From Vicinamibacteraceae bacterium (GTDB taxonomy: Bacteria; Acidobacteriota; Thermoanaerobaculia; Multivoradales; Multivoraceae): a DNA stretch of 57,145 nt. Of this stretch, positions 7,477 through 15,926 are shown one piece after another. The notes beneath the pieces were generated by a model. The model ran no database searches and was not told the origin of the DNA. It worked only from the letters and a program-made list of their open reading frames with translations. Made by a program: the position numbers and the translations under genes. The stretch spans positions 1 through 57,145 of the forward strand of contig JAAXHG010000012.1 of the NCBI GenBank assembly GCA_012270995.1. The letters are read 5' to 3'. Numbering within the stretch: the first letter of the stretch is position 1; each line of letters opens with the position of its first letter.

Positions 7477-8082
7477 GTGATCCGGGAGCAGGGCCGGGGC
7501 GACGGCGGCTGCATCGAGGTGATCACGGGCGGCATGTTCTCCGGCAAGAGCGAGGAACTGCTGCGCCGGCTGCGCCGGGCGCTGATCGCCCGCCAGCGCG
7601 TGCAGGTCTTCCGGATCGCGACCGACACCCGGGGCGGCGAGGCAGACGTGCTGCGCACCCGCGACAACCGCAGCCTGTCCGCGGTGACCGTGGCGTCGAG
7701 CGACGAAATGCGCGAGAAGCTGAGTCTCGGCGTCGAGGTCGTCGGGATCGACGAGGCCCAGTTCTTCGACCGGGGTCTGGTCGACCTGACGACGGAACTC
7801 GCGGATCTGGGCGTGCGGGTCATCGTGGCCGGGCTCGATCTGGACTTCCGGCGCCGTCCGTTCGGGCCGATCCCGGAGCTCATGGCGATCGCGGAGTACG
7901 TCGACAAGATGCATGCCGTCTGCGTGCGCTGCGGCGCCGCCGCGCAGTACTCGCTGCGGATCGCCGGCGGTGACCAGCAGGTCCTGGTCGGGGATGTGGA
8001 GACCTACGAGGCGCGTTGCCGCCGCTGTTTCGACTCCTCCGGGGAGACCGACCTGGACGCGGGCGAGGCGCGGGCCAGCTAG
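7477..8082 (+). CDS. tdk: Thymidine kinase (type II)
   Basis: This cytosolic salvage enzyme phosphorylates thymidine with ATP. The 201-residue product has the P-loop GGMFSGKSEEL, the Walker-B-like GIDEAQFFD and the zinc ribbon CVRC/CRRC (near residues 150 and 187) of type II kinases. The frame is open upstream, but GTG 7477 is the sensible start because the P-loop begins 18 residues later. Its TAG stop overlaps the stop of the convergent hydrolase gene in a shared ctag. Confidence 0.93.
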   Translation: MIREQGRGDGGCIEVITGGMFSGKSEELLRRLRRALIARQRVQVFRIATDTRGGEADVLRTRDNRSLSAVTVASSDEMREKLSLGVEVVGIDEAQFFDRGLVDLTTELADLGVRVIVAGLDLDFRRRPFGPIPELMAIAEYVDKMHAVCVRCGAAAQYSLRIAGGDQQVLVGDVETYEARCRRCFDSSGETDLDAGEARAS

Positions 8083-8717
8083 CGCGCCAGGCTCTCGAGC
8101 GCCTGCCGGATCGTCGGACCCAGCTCCGGCGAGGACAGGTCGTGGCCCGCGCGTGCCACCTCGAGGCATTCCTCCAGCGTGGGCCAACGCTTGGGTAGCC
8201 GGCGGATCATCGCGTCCGTGGTGAACGCGTCGAGCTGGCCGTAGACCACGGCTACGGGGACGGAGGCCGTGGTGGCGGCCTCGAAGTCGTAGTGGGTCAG
8301 CGGCGGTGCGATGAGCAGGACCCCGGTTGGGGGATCTTGCGCTGCCTCCGCCTGGGGCAGTCGCGCCATGGTGACGACGGCGCCGAACGAGTAGCCGACG
8401 CCGAGACGCGGCAGCCGCGGGAAGCGGCGCCGGAGCTCCTGCTCGCAGGCTCCGAGGTCATCGGTTTCGCCACGCCCCTCGTCGTGCCGCCCTTCGCTGC
8501 CGCCGGTGCCGCGGAAGTTGAAGCGGAGCGCCGCACCGCCGAGTTCGACCACGGCGTTCGCAGCGGCGCCCACGACATGGTTGTCCATGTCGCCGCCGTG
8601 GAGCGGATGGGGGTGCGCCACGGTCGCCGTGAACCGGGGCGGCGCTTCGGGCTCGAGCAGTTCGGCTTCCAGAAGGCCGGCCGGGCCCTGCAGTTCGAGA
8701 GGCGTGATTCGAGGCAT
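8079..8717 (-). CDS. Alpha/beta hydrolase (COG2945-like)
   Basis: This 212-residue single-domain alpha/beta hydrolase has the N-terminal HPHPLHGG, typical of COG2945 proteins. The nucleophile elbow is GYSFG and the likely catalytic His is in RAGHDLSS. No signal peptide is present, so it is cytoplasmic. It probably hydrolyses a small ester, but the substrate is unknown. It converges with and overlaps the tdk stop by four bases. Confidence 0.82.
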   Translation of the reverse strand: MPRITPLELQGPAGLLEAELLEPEAPPRFTATVAHPHPLHGGDMDNHVVGAAANAVVELGGAALRFNFRGTGGSEGRHDEGRGETDDLGACEQELRRRFPRLPRLGVGYSFGAVVTMARLPQAEAAQDPPTGVLLIAPPLTHYDFEAATTASVPVAVVYGQLDAFTTDAMIRRLPKRWPTLEECLEVARAGHDLSSPELGPTIRQALESLAR

Positions 8718-8878
8718 GGTCGGACGGTCCTGGCGGGGATGGCGGAATATACTCCGCGGGGGCGCGGATTGCCCCTCGCACAGCCGGAAGCGGCGTCTCG
8801 TCGCGTCGCGCGCCCCTTTGAAACACCGCCGGCGGCGCTCCGTAACTCAAGGCGGCCGCTCACCAAGGAGTAGGTTCA

Positions 8879-9571
8879 ATGTTCTTCGATCTCAACTACA
8901 TCCTCATGGTCCTGGTCCCCGGTCTGCTGCTGTCGGGCTGGGCCAGTTTCCGGGTCAAGAGAGCGTTCAACAAGTACTCGAAGGTGCGCTCGGCGACCGG
9001 GATGACCGGCGCACAGGCCGCCCAGCGCCTGCTCGCCTATGCCGGCATCGCCGATGTGCAGGTCGTCGCGACCCGCGGCCGGCTGTCCGACCACTACAAC
9101 CCCGTGACGAAGAAGCTCGCCCTGTCCGAGCAGGTCTACGGCTCGAACTCCGTGGCAGCGATCGGAATCGCGTGCCACGAGGCCGGGCACGCCATCCAGC
9201 ACGCGAAGAAGTACGCGCCGCTGTGGCTCCGGTCGACCCTCGTGCCGATGGCCGGGATCGGCAGCAACATTGGCTACATCGCGATGTTCCTTGGCCTGAT
9301 CATGGGTGCAATGGGGATGGTGCTGTTTGGCGCCGTTCTCTTCTCGGCGGTCGTCCTGTTCCAGCTCGTCACGCTGCCGGTGGAGTTCGACGCCACAGCG
9401 CGGGCGAAGCGCCTCGCCGTCGAGCAGGGCTTGATCCTGCAAACCGAACGCGTCGGGATGGACCGCGTCCTGAACGCGGCGGCCATGACCTATGTCGCCG
9501 CCGCTGTGGCCTCGCTGCTGACGCTCCTCTACTTCCTGATGAGGGCCGGTCTGCTGGGCGGCCGGGACTAG
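8879..9571 (+). CDS. Membrane zinc metallopeptidase (YugP/PF04298 type)
   Basis: This 230-residue integral membrane protein has the zincin motif HEAGH (H100, E101, H104), with a third ligand likely in the E/D-rich PVEFDATARA segment. Hydrophobic helices are visible at about 6-22, 120-155 and 205-225. The size and order of elements match the YugP family of neutral zinc peptidases, whose role is poorly known but is thought to be membrane protein quality control. ATG 8879 is preceded by a good Shine-Dalgarno (aaggag, about 8 bases). It is monocistronic and converges with the phosphomutase gene. Confidence 0.9.
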   Translation: MFFDLNYILMVLVPGLLLSGWASFRVKRAFNKYSKVRSATGMTGAQAAQRLLAYAGIADVQVVATRGRLSDHYNPVTKKLALSEQVYGSNSVAAIGIACHEAGHAIQHAKKYAPLWLRSTLVPMAGIGSNIGYIAMFLGLIMGAMGMVLFGAVLFSAVVLFQLVTLPVEFDATARAKRLAVEQGLILQTERVGMDRVLNAAAMTYVAAAVASLLTLLYFLMRAGLLGGRD

Positions 9572-9574
9572 CCT

Positions 9575-10957
9575 CTAGATCGGGTCGCCGAGCTGCTCCG
9601 TCAGCTCGGCCTGCCGGGCGGCGAGCTGCTCCGGCGTCGTCGCCTCGATGACGAGGCGTAGCAGCGGCTCGGTGTTCGACGGGCGGACGTTGAACCACCA
9701 GTCGTCGAAGTCGATGCGGATGCCGTCGAGGCGGTCGAGCGTGCCGCCCTGGCGTTCGGCGTAGCGCTCGACGAGTGCCGCCATGGCGGCGTCCTTGTCC
9801 TCGACCTCGAAGTTGATCTCGGCGCTCTTCGCGTAGCGGCGAAGCGGCGCCGTGATCTCGGAGAGCGTCTTGCCGGAGCGGCGGATCAGGTTGAGGACGG
9901 CGACGACGGCCAGGATCGAACTGTCGGTGCAGTAGTTCTGGCGGAAGTAGTAGTGGCCGGCGAGCTCGCCGCCGAAGATGGCGCCGGTGCGGCGCATCGT
10001 GGCCTTGACGAAGGAGTGGCCGACCCGCTCCGGCAGCGGCGTGCCGCCGTGCTCGCGGATGTACTCGGGCACCGCCCGGGAGGACCGGATGTCGTGGATC
10101 ACGGCGCCTCCGGGCTCGTGGTTCAGCATCTGCCCGGCGATCAGGGCGGTGATCAGGTCGGACCCTATCGGTTCGCCGAACTCGTCCACGAAGGCGGCGC
10201 GGTCGCCGTCGCCGTCGAAGCTGACGCCGAGATCCGCCTGCTGGTCGACGACCAGCGCGCTCAGGTCGCGCAGGTTCGCAGGCAGCAGCGGGTTCGCCTC
10301 GTGGTTCGGGAAGGTCCCGTCGAGTTCGAAGTACAGGGGCAGCAGCTCCACGCCGCAGGCCTCGAGCAGGGGCCGGTAGATCGTGCCCATTCCGTTGGCG
10401 GCGTCGGCCGCCAGCCGCAGCTTCGACCCGCCTCCCGCCTCGAACGAGCGGTCGACAAAGGAGAGAACGTACTCCCTGTACTCGGCCTCGATGCTCCTCG
10501 ATTCGACCCGCCCCGGCGCCGCGGCCGGCGCCGGTTCCTTGCCGAGGGCGTGTTCCTCGATGATCGGGATGCCGTGGTCTCCCGACACCGGCACGGCCCC
10601 GGCGAGGCTGAACTTCAGGCCGTTGTACTCCGCGCCGTTGTGGCTGGCCGTGACCTGGATGCCGCCCGCCGTGCCCAACCGGCCGGTGGCGAAGTAGTTC
10701 ATCGGCGTGGTGGCGAGGCCGATATCGACGACGTCGAGGCCGGCCGCGGTCAGGCCGTCGCAGAGCGCGGCGGAAAGCGGCACGCTGTGCGAGCGCATGT
10801 CGCGGCTGACGACGACCGTGCGGGGGCGGGCCGCACCCTGGTCGCCTTCGACTTCGACCAGGTGACCGAACGCCATCCCGATTCGGCGCGTGAGCTCCTC
10901 ATTCAACTGTCCCGGATAGAGGCCGCGCACGTCGTAGGCCTTGAAGATTCCTGCCAC
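9575..10957 (-). CDS. manB: Phosphomannomutase/phosphoglucomutase
   Basis: This alpha-D-phosphohexomutase interconverts hexose 1- and 6-phosphates, feeding nucleotide-sugar and polysaccharide synthesis. It is 460 residues long with phosphoserine loop VTASHNGAEYNG, metal loop DGDGDR, sugar loop GGELAGHYYF and phosphate-binding RPSNTEP, all intact. GTG 10957 is chosen because KAYDVRG, the conserved N-terminus, follows at once and ggaga lies about 10 bases upstream. The frame remains open into ileS. It starts 20 bases after the ileS stop, so the two are probably co-transcribed. Confidence 0.92.
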   Translation of the reverse strand: MAGIFKAYDVRGLYPGQLNEELTRRIGMAFGHLVEVEGDQGAARPRTVVVSRDMRSHSVPLSAALCDGLTAAGLDVVDIGLATTPMNYFATGRLGTAGGIQVTASHNGAEYNGLKFSLAGAVPVSGDHGIPIIEEHALGKEPAPAAAPGRVESRSIEAEYREYVLSFVDRSFEAGGGSKLRLAADAANGMGTIYRPLLEACGVELLPLYFELDGTFPNHEANPLLPANLRDLSALVVDQQADLGVSFDGDGDRAAFVDEFGEPIGSDLITALIAGQMLNHEPGGAVIHDIRSSRAVPEYIREHGGTPLPERVGHSFVKATMRRTGAIFGGELAGHYYFRQNYCTDSSILAVVAVLNLIRRSGKTLSEITAPLRRYAKSAEINFEVEDKDAAMAALVERYAERQGGTLDRLDGIRIDFDDWWFNVRPSNTEPLLRLVIEATTPEQLAARQAELTEQLGDPI

Positions 10958-10976
10958 TCGTTCTCTCCGTGCTCGC

Positions 10977-13900
10977 TCAGTGGGGCTGTACTTCGATCGC
11001 GAGGGCGAAGGGCTGCCCCTCGATCGGTGCGTCTTCAAGGCCTTCCGCGCTGTCGCCGTTCACCGCCTGCAGGGTGACGGCGAGTGTCTCGCCGCAGATC
11101 CAGTCGCGGTGGGCCTCGATCGCCGCTTCGACGTCCTCGGCGGCCCGGTAGCGGACGGCGATGCGGTCCGCGTAGTCGAGGTCCGCGGCGCGGCGCCGGT
11201 TCTGGACCCGGTGAACGACCTCGCGGGCTAACCCTTCGGCGATCAGGCCGTCGTCGAGTTCGACGTCGAGGGCGACCAGCAGCTCGCTGTCGCCGTGAAC
11301 GGCGATCCCGGGCCGCTCTTCAAGCCGCACCTCGACCTCGTCCGGTCCGAGATCCTCCGTGTCGCCGTCGACGTCGACGGCGATGCGGCCGGCCTCGTCG
11401 AGTTCCCGCTTCAGATCGGCGCCGCTCCGGGCGGAGAGAGCGGCGCGCACCGCCGGCATGGCCCGGCCGAACCGCGGACCGCACTTCGGGTAGTGCGGCA
11501 CGACGTCGAACGAGACGTACTCGGAGCTGTCGGCGGCCCAGCCGACCTCGTGCACGTTCAGCTCGTCCGCGACCAGGTCGGCGTAGGGCTCGACCAGGGC
11601 TTCGAGCTTCGGATCGGCGCTCACCAGGGTCACGGAGCGGAGCGGCTGGCGGATCTTGATCCCGTGCGCGTTGCGGGCGGAGCGGCCGCTCCTGGCTACC
11701 CGGAGGACGGTCGCCATCGCCGTCTCGAGCCGCTCGTCGGCGCGGTCGGCGGGCGGCTCGGGCCATGACTCCAGGTGGCAACTGACCGCGCCGAGGCCCT
11801 GGCTCGACATCAGCCGGCGGTGCAGTTCCTCGGCCACGAAGGGTACGAAGGGGGCGATCAACAGGCGCAGCGTCGTCAGGACTTCGAAGAGCGTCTGGTA
11901 GGCGCTCTCCTTCTCGCTGCCCTGATCGGCGCCCGATTCGTCGTTGGGCGCCCAGAACCGGTCGCGGCTGCGCCGGATGTACCAGTTCGTCAGCTCGTCG
12001 AGGAAGATCTCGATGCCGCGCGCCGCGGGCGCCGTTCGGTATGCCTGCAGGTGATCGGTGGTTGCGCGAACCAGCCGGTAGAGCCGGAGCAGGATCCAGC
12101 GGTCGAGCGACCCCCGCGTTGCGAAGGGGATCTCGGTCCGGCCCGGCCTCCAGCCGTCCAGGTTTGCGTAGATGACAAAGAAGGACAGCGCGTTCCACAG
12201 CGGCAGCATGAAGGTCTGGGCCGCTTCCCGTACCAGGCGGGCCGAGAAACGGGACGGCTGCTCCGGGTTGTTGACGCAGAAGTACCAGCGGAGCGCGTCG
12301 GCGCCGGTCTCGGCGAGCACCTCCATCGGCTCGACGACGTTGCCGAGGCGCTTGGACATCTTGCGGCCGTTCTCGTCGTTCACGTGGCCGAGGACGATGC
12401 AGTTGAGGTATGCGGGGCTGTCGAACAGCAGGCAGCCGAGGACGTGCAGGGTGTAAAACCAGCCCCGGGTCTGGTCCACGGCCTCGGAGATGAAGTCGGC
12501 GGGGAAGCGGGCGCGGAAGGTCTCCCGGTTCTCGAACGGGTAGTGGTACTGAGCAAAGGGCATGGCGCCGGAATCGAACCATGCGTCGAGCACGAACGGG
12601 ACGCGGCGCATGGCGCCGGAACATCCGCCGGCGGAACAGGACCAGTCGAAGTCGTCGTCGATGAAGGGCCGGTGGGGATCGAACTGCTCGCGATCGTACG
12701 GGTCGTCCGGCAAGTCCCGCTCGGCGCGCCGGAAGAGCTCCTCGAAGGAACCGATCACCTCCGTCTCGCCGCAGTCGCCGCACTTCCAGACCGGCAGCGG
12801 CGTACCCCAGTAGCGGCTCCGGGACAGCGCCCAGTCGACGACGTTCTCGAGCCAGTCGCCGAAACGCCCCTGGCCCACGTGCTCGGGGTGCCAGCGGACC
12901 TGCCGGTTCTTCTCGATCAACCGGTCGCGCGCCGCGGTCGTGCGAACGAACCAGCTCGTCGTGGCGTAGTAGAGCAGCGGCTGATCGCAGCGCCAGCAAA
13001 AGGGGTAGCTGTGGCTGTACCGTTCGCCGTGGACCAGGCGTCCGCGCTGCCGAAGCGAGCGCACGATGCGCGGGTCCGCGTCCTTGAACCAGGCGCCGTT
13101 GATCTCGTCGATCAGGGTCTGGATGGAGGGATCGCCGGAACTTCCTTCGGCGTCGAGCGCGACCTTGCCCTCCGCGTCGACGGCCTGCAGTTCCGGCAGG
13201 CCGTACTCGCGGCCGGTGCGCTGGTCGTCCTCGCCGAACAGCGGCGCGGTATGGACCGCCCCGGTGCCCTCGGCCAGGGTGACGTAGTCGCCGAGCAGGA
13301 TCCGGAATCCGGCTGCGTCCGACACCTCCGCTGGCTGGTACGCGCGGCTCGGTTCGACGGCGAATGGCCGGTCGTAGAGCAGGCCCTCCAGGGTCCGGCC
13401 GGAGAACCGGCTTACGGTCGCGGCTTCGCGCAGGTCGAGACGGTTCGGCTTGCCGTTGCCCGGCACGAGCACGGGAACCGGACGCTCGAGATCTTCGGCG
13501 ATCAGCAGGAGCCGCTCCGGGTCGGTCGGATCGGCGACCGCGCGGTAGATCAGCTTGGGATGCACCGCGATGCCGGCGTGGGAGAGCAGCGTCCAGGGCG
13601 TCGTCGTCCAGGCCACGATGTCGATCGGCCGGTCGGTGCTGAACGCCGTGCCGCCGTCTTCCCCGTCGCCGATCGTGGCGAGCGTCTGCCCCGGACGCAG
13701 CGGAAAGCGAACCCAGATCGAGGGGTCCTCGGTGTCGCGGTAGTTCTGGGCCACCTCGTGGCTCGACAGGGTGGTGCCGCAGCGCGCGCAGTAGGGCTGG
13801 ATCTTGCGGCCCTCGTAGAGCAGGTCCTTCTTCCAGAGCTCGGCCAGTGCCCACCACTCCGACTCGATGTAGGCGTTCTTGTAGGTCAGGTAGGCGCCGT

Positions 13901-14351
13901 CCATGTCGAGCCAGTAGCCGACCCGCTCGGTCATCCTCCGCCACTGGCGCTCGTAGGCGCTGACGCTCTCGAGGCAGGCGCTGTTGAACCTCTCGATGCC
14001 GTGTTCCTCGATCTGCTGCTTGCCGGAGAACCCGAGCTGCTTCTCGACCTCGATCTCCACCGGCAGGCCGTGCGTGTCCCAACCGCCCTTGCGGGGCACG
14101 CGCCGCCCGGTCATCGTGCGAAACCGCGGGTAGAGGTCCTTGACGACGCGGGTCACGACATGGCCGACGTGGGGTACGTTGTTCGCGGTCGGCGGACCTT
14201 CGTAGAACGAGAACTCGCGCTCGTCGTCGGCCCCGGCGGCCAGCGAGGCCTCGAACACCTTCTGGCGCCGCCAGAACTCCAGCGTCTCCTGCTCGAGTCG
14301 AGGAAACGGATAGCCGCCCGGAACGGACGGGAAAGCGGCATCCCTGGACAC
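10977..14351 (-). CDS. ileS: Isoleucyl-tRNA synthetase
   Basis: This class I synthetase charges tRNA-Ile. At 1124 residues it belongs to the long type-2 form, which often occurs in mupirocin-resistant or eukaryote-like lineages. The HIGH motif appears as HVGH (61-64) and KMSKR follows GHVNDENGR in the middle; the editing insertion includes WTTTPWTLLSHAG. The C-terminal region is the long tRNA-binding part of this type. The ATG at 14351 gives the usual short lead-in SVPGGYPFPRLE. Downstream by 20 bases is the phosphohexomutase. Confidence 0.97.
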   Translation of the reverse strand: MSRDAAFPSVPGGYPFPRLEQETLEFWRRQKVFEASLAAGADDEREFSFYEGPPTANNVPHVGHVVTRVVKDLYPRFRTMTGRRVPRKGGWDTHGLPVEIEVEKQLGFSGKQQIEEHGIERFNSACLESVSAYERQWRRMTERVGYWLDMDGAYLTYKNAYIESEWWALAELWKKDLLYEGRKIQPYCARCGTTLSSHEVAQNYRDTEDPSIWVRFPLRPGQTLATIGDGEDGGTAFSTDRPIDIVAWTTTPWTLLSHAGIAVHPKLIYRAVADPTDPERLLLIAEDLERPVPVLVPGNGKPNRLDLREAATVSRFSGRTLEGLLYDRPFAVEPSRAYQPAEVSDAAGFRILLGDYVTLAEGTGAVHTAPLFGEDDQRTGREYGLPELQAVDAEGKVALDAEGSSGDPSIQTLIDEINGAWFKDADPRIVRSLRQRGRLVHGERYSHSYPFCWRCDQPLLYYATTSWFVRTTAARDRLIEKNRQVRWHPEHVGQGRFGDWLENVVDWALSRSRYWGTPLPVWKCGDCGETEVIGSFEELFRRAERDLPDDPYDREQFDPHRPFIDDDFDWSCSAGGCSGAMRRVPFVLDAWFDSGAMPFAQYHYPFENRETFRARFPADFISEAVDQTRGWFYTLHVLGCLLFDSPAYLNCIVLGHVNDENGRKMSKRLGNVVEPMEVLAETGADALRWYFCVNNPEQPSRFSARLVREAAQTFMLPLWNALSFFVIYANLDGWRPGRTEIPFATRGSLDRWILLRLYRLVRATTDHLQAYRTAPAARGIEIFLDELTNWYIRRSRDRFWAPNDESGADQGSEKESAYQTLFEVLTTLRLLIAPFVPFVAEELHRRLMSSQGLGAVSCHLESWPEPPADRADERLETAMATVLRVARSGRSARNAHGIKIRQPLRSVTLVSADPKLEALVEPYADLVADELNVHEVGWAADSSEYVSFDVVPHYPKCGPRFGRAMPAVRAALSARSGADLKRELDEAGRIAVDVDGDTEDLGPDEVEVRLEERPGIAVHGDSELLVALDVELDDGLIAEGLAREVVHRVQNRRRAADLDYADRIAVRYRAAEDVEAAIEAHRDWICGETLAVTLQAVNGDSAEGLEDAPIEGQPFALAIEVQPH

Positions 14352-14384
14352 GGGCGCTCTCGGGAGTCGGGGTGGCCGCCCCGA

Positions 14385-15389
14385 TCAGGCCGCGAAACGC
14401 TGGCGCTCGATGAACGCCGTAAGCGCCGCCGCGAACTTGGCCGGCCGTTCGACGTGGGGCAGATTGCGGCAGCCGCCTATGACCTCCAGGTCGGCCTTCG
14501 GCATCTCCTGCAGCCAGAGATCGGCCGTCTCGAGCGCCGGATGCGTGGCTTGACGGCCCCAAGCCACCCATACGGGCTGCTGGACCTTGCCGCCGAAACC
14601 GGCCTCGAGTTCGTGACCGAGCCGACCGCAGAGGCTGTCGATCAGGGCGTGGCCGGCGCCGGGCAGGTGGCTGGCGCGGTACATCGCCTCGACGACTTCT
14701 TCGCCGAGTCCCTCGGCCCCGAACATCGTCTCGCGGCGCAGGTGACTCTCAAGCGCTCGCTCGCCGGTCACCAGGTTGAGTGCCGACGTGCCGAGGAGGG
14801 GCGCTCGCAGGAGCGCATGGAGCACGGGGTCGCCGCGGCCCTCGGCGCCCAGCCCCTGGGGCGCGACGAGCGCCAGGGCGGCGACCCGTTCGGGCGCGTC
14901 CAGGGCGACCTGAACGGCGTAGGCGGCGGCGCGGTGGGGCGCGACGACCACCGCGGGTTCGCCGATGACCTCTTCGAGGAAGCGGTCGAGCACGTCGATG
15001 TAGACCTTCGCGGTGTAGCGCCGAGCCTTGCGCTCCGAGTCGCCCCAGCCGAGCCAGTCGGGTACGTAGCAGTCGTGACCGCGCGCGAGGCGTTCCGCCG
15101 CTTCTCGCCAGAGCAGTCCGGTGTGGCCCGGCCCGAAGGTGTGAAGCAGCACCATCGGCGGCGCGGGGTCCCGGCGCGACCGGGGGATGTGGACGAAGGC
15201 GAGCCGGCTGCCGTCGAGCTCGACGTGCCGGGTGGAGCCCCAGCGGGGCCGGGGGAGCCGCGCCGCCCGGCGCGCCACCACCGCGTTGATCACGGCGGGC
15301 GCTCCTAGCGCCACGCCGCCGAGAATCAGGCCGCGGGTCACTCGGCGTCGTCGAAGCCGCTTCAGTTCCTCATCGGCGGACCGTGCCAT
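14385..15389 (-). CDS. Alpha/beta-hydrolase-fold protein lacking the nucleophile serine
   Basis: This 334-residue protein has a hydrophobic N-terminal stretch (about 19-38, likely a membrane anchor) and an alpha/beta hydrolase body: VLLHTFGPG oxyanion loop, VPDWLGWGDSE strand and NLPHVERP near the end where the catalytic His should lie. At the nucleophile elbow, where G-x-S-x-G is expected, it reads VVAPHRAAA, so His152 replaces the serine. It is therefore probably not a classical hydrolase. ATG 15389 is preferred over an upstream alternative at 15401 because a TATTGT box sits 8 bases before it. It follows ileS on the same strand but upstream of it. Confidence 0.8.
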   Translation of the reverse strand: MARSADEELKRLRRRRVTRGLILGGVALGAPAVINAVVARRAARLPRPRWGSTRHVELDGSRLAFVHIPRSRRDPAPPMVLLHTFGPGHTGLLWREAAERLARGHDCYVPDWLGWGDSERKARRYTAKVYIDVLDRFLEEVIGEPAVVVAPHRAAAYAVQVALDAPERVAALALVAPQGLGAEGRGDPVLHALLRAPLLGTSALNLVTGERALESHLRRETMFGAEGLGEEVVEAMYRASHLPGAGHALIDSLCGRLGHELEAGFGGKVQQPVWVAWGRQATHPALETADLWLQEMPKADLEVIGGCRNLPHVERPAKFAAALTAFIERQRFAA

Positions 15390-15432
15390 GACTGCGGACA
15401 ATAGCAGCGCTCATGGTGTGCATAATCGGCCC

Positions 15433-15906
15433 GTGGCGTTCGAGATCGTCGTCGTGTGGGTCGGCCGCCGGCGTGAGCCCTGGGAGACTCTCTGCGCCGA
15501 CTACGGCCGCCGGATCGGGAAGTTCGTTCCGGTGCGGGAGCGGGTCGTGCGCCCGGCGCGCGGCGACGACCGGACCCGTCTCCGGCTCGAGGGGAAGGCG
15601 ATCGAAGCCGCTCTCCCTCTCGACGCCTGGACCGTGTGCCTCGACCGGAAGGGACGGAACCTCAGTTCAGAAGCCCTCGCGACGGAGGTCGGGAGGCTGC
15701 GTACAGAGTGGCGGCGGCCGGTCGCCTGGATCGTGGGATCCGATCTGGGCCTCGACCGCGACCTGCTGAAATCGTCTCGTCTCTGCCTCTCTCTCGGGCC
15801 CTTAACGCTCCCTCACGAACTCGCCCGATTGACCGTTTTCGAGCAGATCTACCGCTCCTTCACCATCCTTGAGGGAATCAACTATCATCGGCGACCGTTT
15901 CACTGA
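15433..15906 (+). CDS. rlmH: 23S rRNA (pseudouridine-1915 N3) methyltransferase
   Basis: This SPOUT-class methyltransferase modifies helix 69 of 23S rRNA. The 157-residue product keeps the SAM-knot segment WIVGSDLGL and the C-terminal TLPHELARLTVFEQIYRSFTI and YHRRPFH, characteristic of RlmH. GTG 15433 gives the standard N-terminus; in-frame ATG 15388 and GTG 15418 are possible but overlap the divergent promoter. It leads a co-directional run with the coiled-coil/DksA gene, holA and mutM. Confidence 0.9.
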   Translation: MAFEIVVVWVGRRREPWETLCADYGRRIGKFVPVRERVVRPARGDDRTRLRLEGKAIEAALPLDAWTVCLDRKGRNLSSEALATEVGRLRTEWRRPVAWIVGSDLGLDRDLLKSSRLCLSLGPLTLPHELARLTVFEQIYRSFTILEGINYHRRPFH

Positions 15907-15926
15907 GCCGCGTGAGGGGAAAAGAA

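Noticed and set aside
11775..15308. A + strand open frame of 1177 codons
   Set aside because: It is antisense to ileS and the neighbouring hydrolase gene, its protein is low-complexity Arg/Val/Ala/Gly without motifs, and long opposite-strand frames are expected in GC-rich DNA.
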